The position numbers were made by a program, and so were the translations under genes. 64,000 bases of DNA from Caloranaerobacter sp050286925. GTDB taxonomy: Bacteria; Bacillota; Clostridia; Tissierellales; Thermohalobacteraceae. Position 1 is the stretch's first letter; each line of letters starts with the position of its first letter. A model generated the notes under the pieces. The model searched no databases and was not told the DNA's origin. It was given only the letters and a program-made list of their open reading frames with translations. Below are positions 62,358-64,000 of the stretch, piece by piece. The stretch spans positions 111,924-175,923 of the forward strand of contig NZ_JBFWFX010000005.1 in assembly GCF_050286925.1 (NCBI RefSeq), given 5' to 3'.

Positions 62358-63473
62358 ATGAAAAGGTATAAAAAATTATTACTTGTTGCAATTATTCTTA
62401 TATTTTTAAGTTCACATAATTCATATTGCGAACCGATAGAACTTAATGCTAAAAGTAGTATTTTGATGGAAGTAAATACTGGGAGAATATTGTTCTCATA
62501 TAATCCTCATATAAAACTTCCAATGGCTAGTACAACTAAAATAATGACAGCTTTGATAGCTATAGAGTGTGGAAATTTGGATGATATAGTTACAATAAAG
62601 AAGAATTCGGTAGGGATTGAAGGTTCTAGTATATATTTAAAAGAGGGAGAAACTCTTACATTAAGAGATTTATTATATGGACTTATGTTAAGGTCTGGTA
62701 ATGATGCGGCAATGGCTATTGCAGAACATATTGGTGGAACAGTAGATAATTTTGTAAAATTAATGAATGAAAAGGCAAAAGAGTTAGGTGCTATTAATAC
62801 GAATTTTACTAATCCACACGGTTTACACGATGCAAATCATTATACTACAGCCTATGATTTGGCATTGATAACTAGAGAGGCATTAAAGAAAAAAGAGTTT
62901 AGAGATATTGTAAAATCAAAACTTTGGATTGCAGATAGGGATATAAATAAATATTTTTATAATAAAAACAAAACATTATGGCAATATGAAGGTGGCGATG
63001 GAGTTAAAACTGGATATACAAAAAGAGCTGGAAGATGTCTTGTGTCAAGTGCAACCAGAAACGGTATGCAACTTATAGCAATAGTATTAGACGATTATTC
63101 ATGGTTTAACGATTGTTACAAGCTATTAGATTACGGTTTTAGTGTGTTTAAATCTAAAGTAATTTTTAGTAAAGGCCAATTTATAAGAAACATTGAGGTT
63201 ATAAATGGAAATAAAGAAAAGGTTCCCATAGTTACTAATAAGGAATTAATCATTCCAATGAGAGATAGTGAAATTGAAAACATAAAAATAAAAATCGAGC
63301 TTCCAGAAAAAATATATGCTCCAATTGAAAAGAATCAAAAAGTAGGGAAAATAAGAATTTATTTAAATGGCAAGCTATTTGCGGCTAATGATTTAGTAAC
63401 TAAATATAGAATAGAGGAGAAATCAATATTTGTAAAAATAACCGACTATTTAAGAAAGATTCTTAATAATTAA
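62358..63473 (+). CDS. D-alanyl-D-alanine carboxypeptidase (DacF/DacB type, second copy)
   Basis: A second S11 penicillin-binding protein, 371 residues: signal peptide 1-24, S58-TTK61, S113-GN115, KTG in GVKTGYTKRAG, then a C-terminal beta domain. It differs from the first copy in the second motif (SGN instead of SAN), which is the more common form. Its linkage to ytfJ suggests a role in the spore cortex, like DacB, but this is inference. ATG 62358 follows GTGGAGTGG. Confidence 0.93.
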   Translation: MKRYKKLLLVAIILIFLSSHNSYCEPIELNAKSSILMEVNTGRILFSYNPHIKLPMASTTKIMTALIAIECGNLDDIVTIKKNSVGIEGSSIYLKEGETLTLRDLLYGLMLRSGNDAAMAIAEHIGGTVDNFVKLMNEKAKELGAINTNFTNPHGLHDANHYTTAYDLALITREALKKKEFRDIVKSKLWIADRDINKYFYNKNKTLWQYEGGDGVKTGYTKRAGRCLVSSATRNGMQLIAIVLDDYSWFNDCYKLLDYGFSVFKSKVIFSKGQFIRNIEVINGNKEKVPIVTNKELIIPMRDSEIENIKIKIELPEKIYAPIEKNQKVGKIRIYLNGKLFAANDLVTKYRIEEKSIFVKITDYLRKILNN

Positions 63474-63503
63474 CAACAAAGATTTTGTTTAATTAACTAT
63501 AAA

Positions 63504-63524
63504 CTTCTAGCTAATTGCTAGAAG
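63504..63524 (+). terminator. Hairpin terminator that is the likely intron target
   Basis: Perfect stem CTTCTAGC / GCTAGAAG with loop TAATT. A T run would be expected after it but the group II intron begins within about ten bases. The T run may lie on the far side of the intron. Confidence 0.75.
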
Positions 63525-63531
63525 TCAGACT

Positions 63532-64000
63532 GTGTGTGCCGGGCATGCGTAACAACCAGGTGGTGAAAGTCCACTGTGGGGGTTGACCGTGCCAACCACT
63601 AGCCAAAGGCAAGGGTGTCCATCGCGAGGTGGAATCTGAAGGAAGCCGGAGGCAAAATCCTGGTCTGAGGTACACGAACCACATTCGAGGCTGTATAAAT
63701 CGGGTGAGTTTGCACATCAAAACAAAGCCCAAAACGGTCCGAAGGTTTATGCAGTAAATGTGGCGGATATATGGTAGGAAAGTGGTTACGCTTACCCCGG
63801 GAGGTCTCAAGGATACGTCATTTAGATGAACTTCGAAATGACAACCTATGCAGAGATGTATAGCTGAACCTTGAGAAGTCAGCAGAGGTCATAGTACCTA
63901 TCTAAACCTAGGATAGATAGGGAAGGAACGAACATTAGGGAGGTAAGTAACATTGAAAGATTCGAGAGGTATGCAAAGACCACAGAAAACTTCATATGAA
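63532..64000 (+). mobile_element. Group II intron (5' part; continues beyond window)
   Basis: Starting at or near GTGTGTGCCGGGC the sequence becomes GC-richer and reads as a group II intron ribozyme: the GTGTG-type 5' end, CCAGGTGGTGAAAGTCC as part of domain I, and the region GAACCTTGAG to GGAAGGAACG before the reverse transcriptase start. The intron stands just after a hairpin, the kind of target preferred by bacterial class C introns, but I cannot assign the class. The 3' domains V and VI are outside the window. Confidence 0.85.
63953..64000 (+). CDS. ltrA: Group II intron reverse transcriptase/maturase, N-terminal fragment
   Basis: TTG 63953 lies eight bases after GGGAGGT (63938-63944) and opens a frame that stays open to the window end. 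The 16 residues read KDSRGMQRPQKTSYE after the start, typical of the N-terminus of bacterial intron-encoded proteins. Reverse transcriptase motifs would follow beyond the window. Confidence 0.8.
   Translation, partial: MKDSRGMQRPQKTSYE

Noticed and set aside
63511..63810. A 99-codon frame on the minus strand across the intron start
   Set aside because: It is antisense to the intron ribozyme and has the Pro/Arg/Thr-rich composition of translated structural RNA. No ribosome site was found.
1..64000. CRISPR arrays, tRNA genes and rRNA genes
   Set aside because: No regularly spaced repeats, cloverleaf-like genes or rRNA segments were recognised when reading both strands.

Overview
The window is low-GC Gram-positive DNA whose gene content is that of an anaerobic spore-forming clostridium: a complete spoIIIAA-AH operon, spoIVB, spo0A, spoIIM and ytfJ, strong GGAGG ribosome sites, frequent TTG/GTG starts and almost every gene on the + strand. 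An OLE RNA gene with its partner oapA points to the extremophilic or anaerobic Firmicutes that carry this RNA, perhaps a thermophile or halophile of the Tissierellales/Caloranaerobacter type. The genus is inference.

Layout. 1-12.6 kb: a type IV pilus locus (pilT tail, pilC, major pilin, prepilin peptidase, pilM/N/O, three further prepilins, a PilX/GspK-like protein, a large VWA protein) ending with comFB. 12.6-15.8 kb: aroK, aroQ, an Xaa-Pro peptidase, efp and a zinc-ribbon protein, closed by a strong terminator. 15.8-21.3 kb: the spoIIIA operon, which builds the mother-cell side of the engulfment channel. 21.3-33.5 kb: asp23/amaP/DUF2273, nusB, a TsaD-like protein, folD, xseAB, ispA, OLE RNA, oapA, dxs, tlyA, argR, recN. 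33.8-36 kb: spoIVB and spo0A, the latter behind a sigma-H-like promoter overlapping a 0A box. 36.4-43.1 kb: steA, a MctB-like protein, two envelope-glycan type enzymes, a DUF3866 protein, a NUDIX hydrolase, spoIIM and xerD. 43.2-47.4 kb: deoB, two diverged purine nucleoside phosphorylases and pdp (nucleoside salvage).

47.6-56.4 kb is an accessory island: broken IS21-type and IS1182-type transposases, then an ABC exporter, three radical SAM/SPASM proteins that each carry a PqqD-like domain, a 48-codon peptide gene too short for routine gene calling, a YkgJ-type cysteine-cluster protein and an iron-sulfur flavoprotein. I read this as a ribosomally made, radical-SAM-modified peptide (RiPP) locus of a type I do not recognise. 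The peptide gene is bracketed by a perfect 15-bp inverted repeat whose left arm lies in the loop of a terminator-like hairpin. This is the best candidate for an undescribed system.

56.6-63.5 kb returns to the conserved chromosome: two DacF-type D-Ala-D-Ala carboxypeptidases bracket cca, an M50 protease, scpA, scpB, a DUF2953 protein and ytfJ. The window ends inside a group II intron inserted just after a hairpin, with the first 16 codons of its reverse transcriptase.
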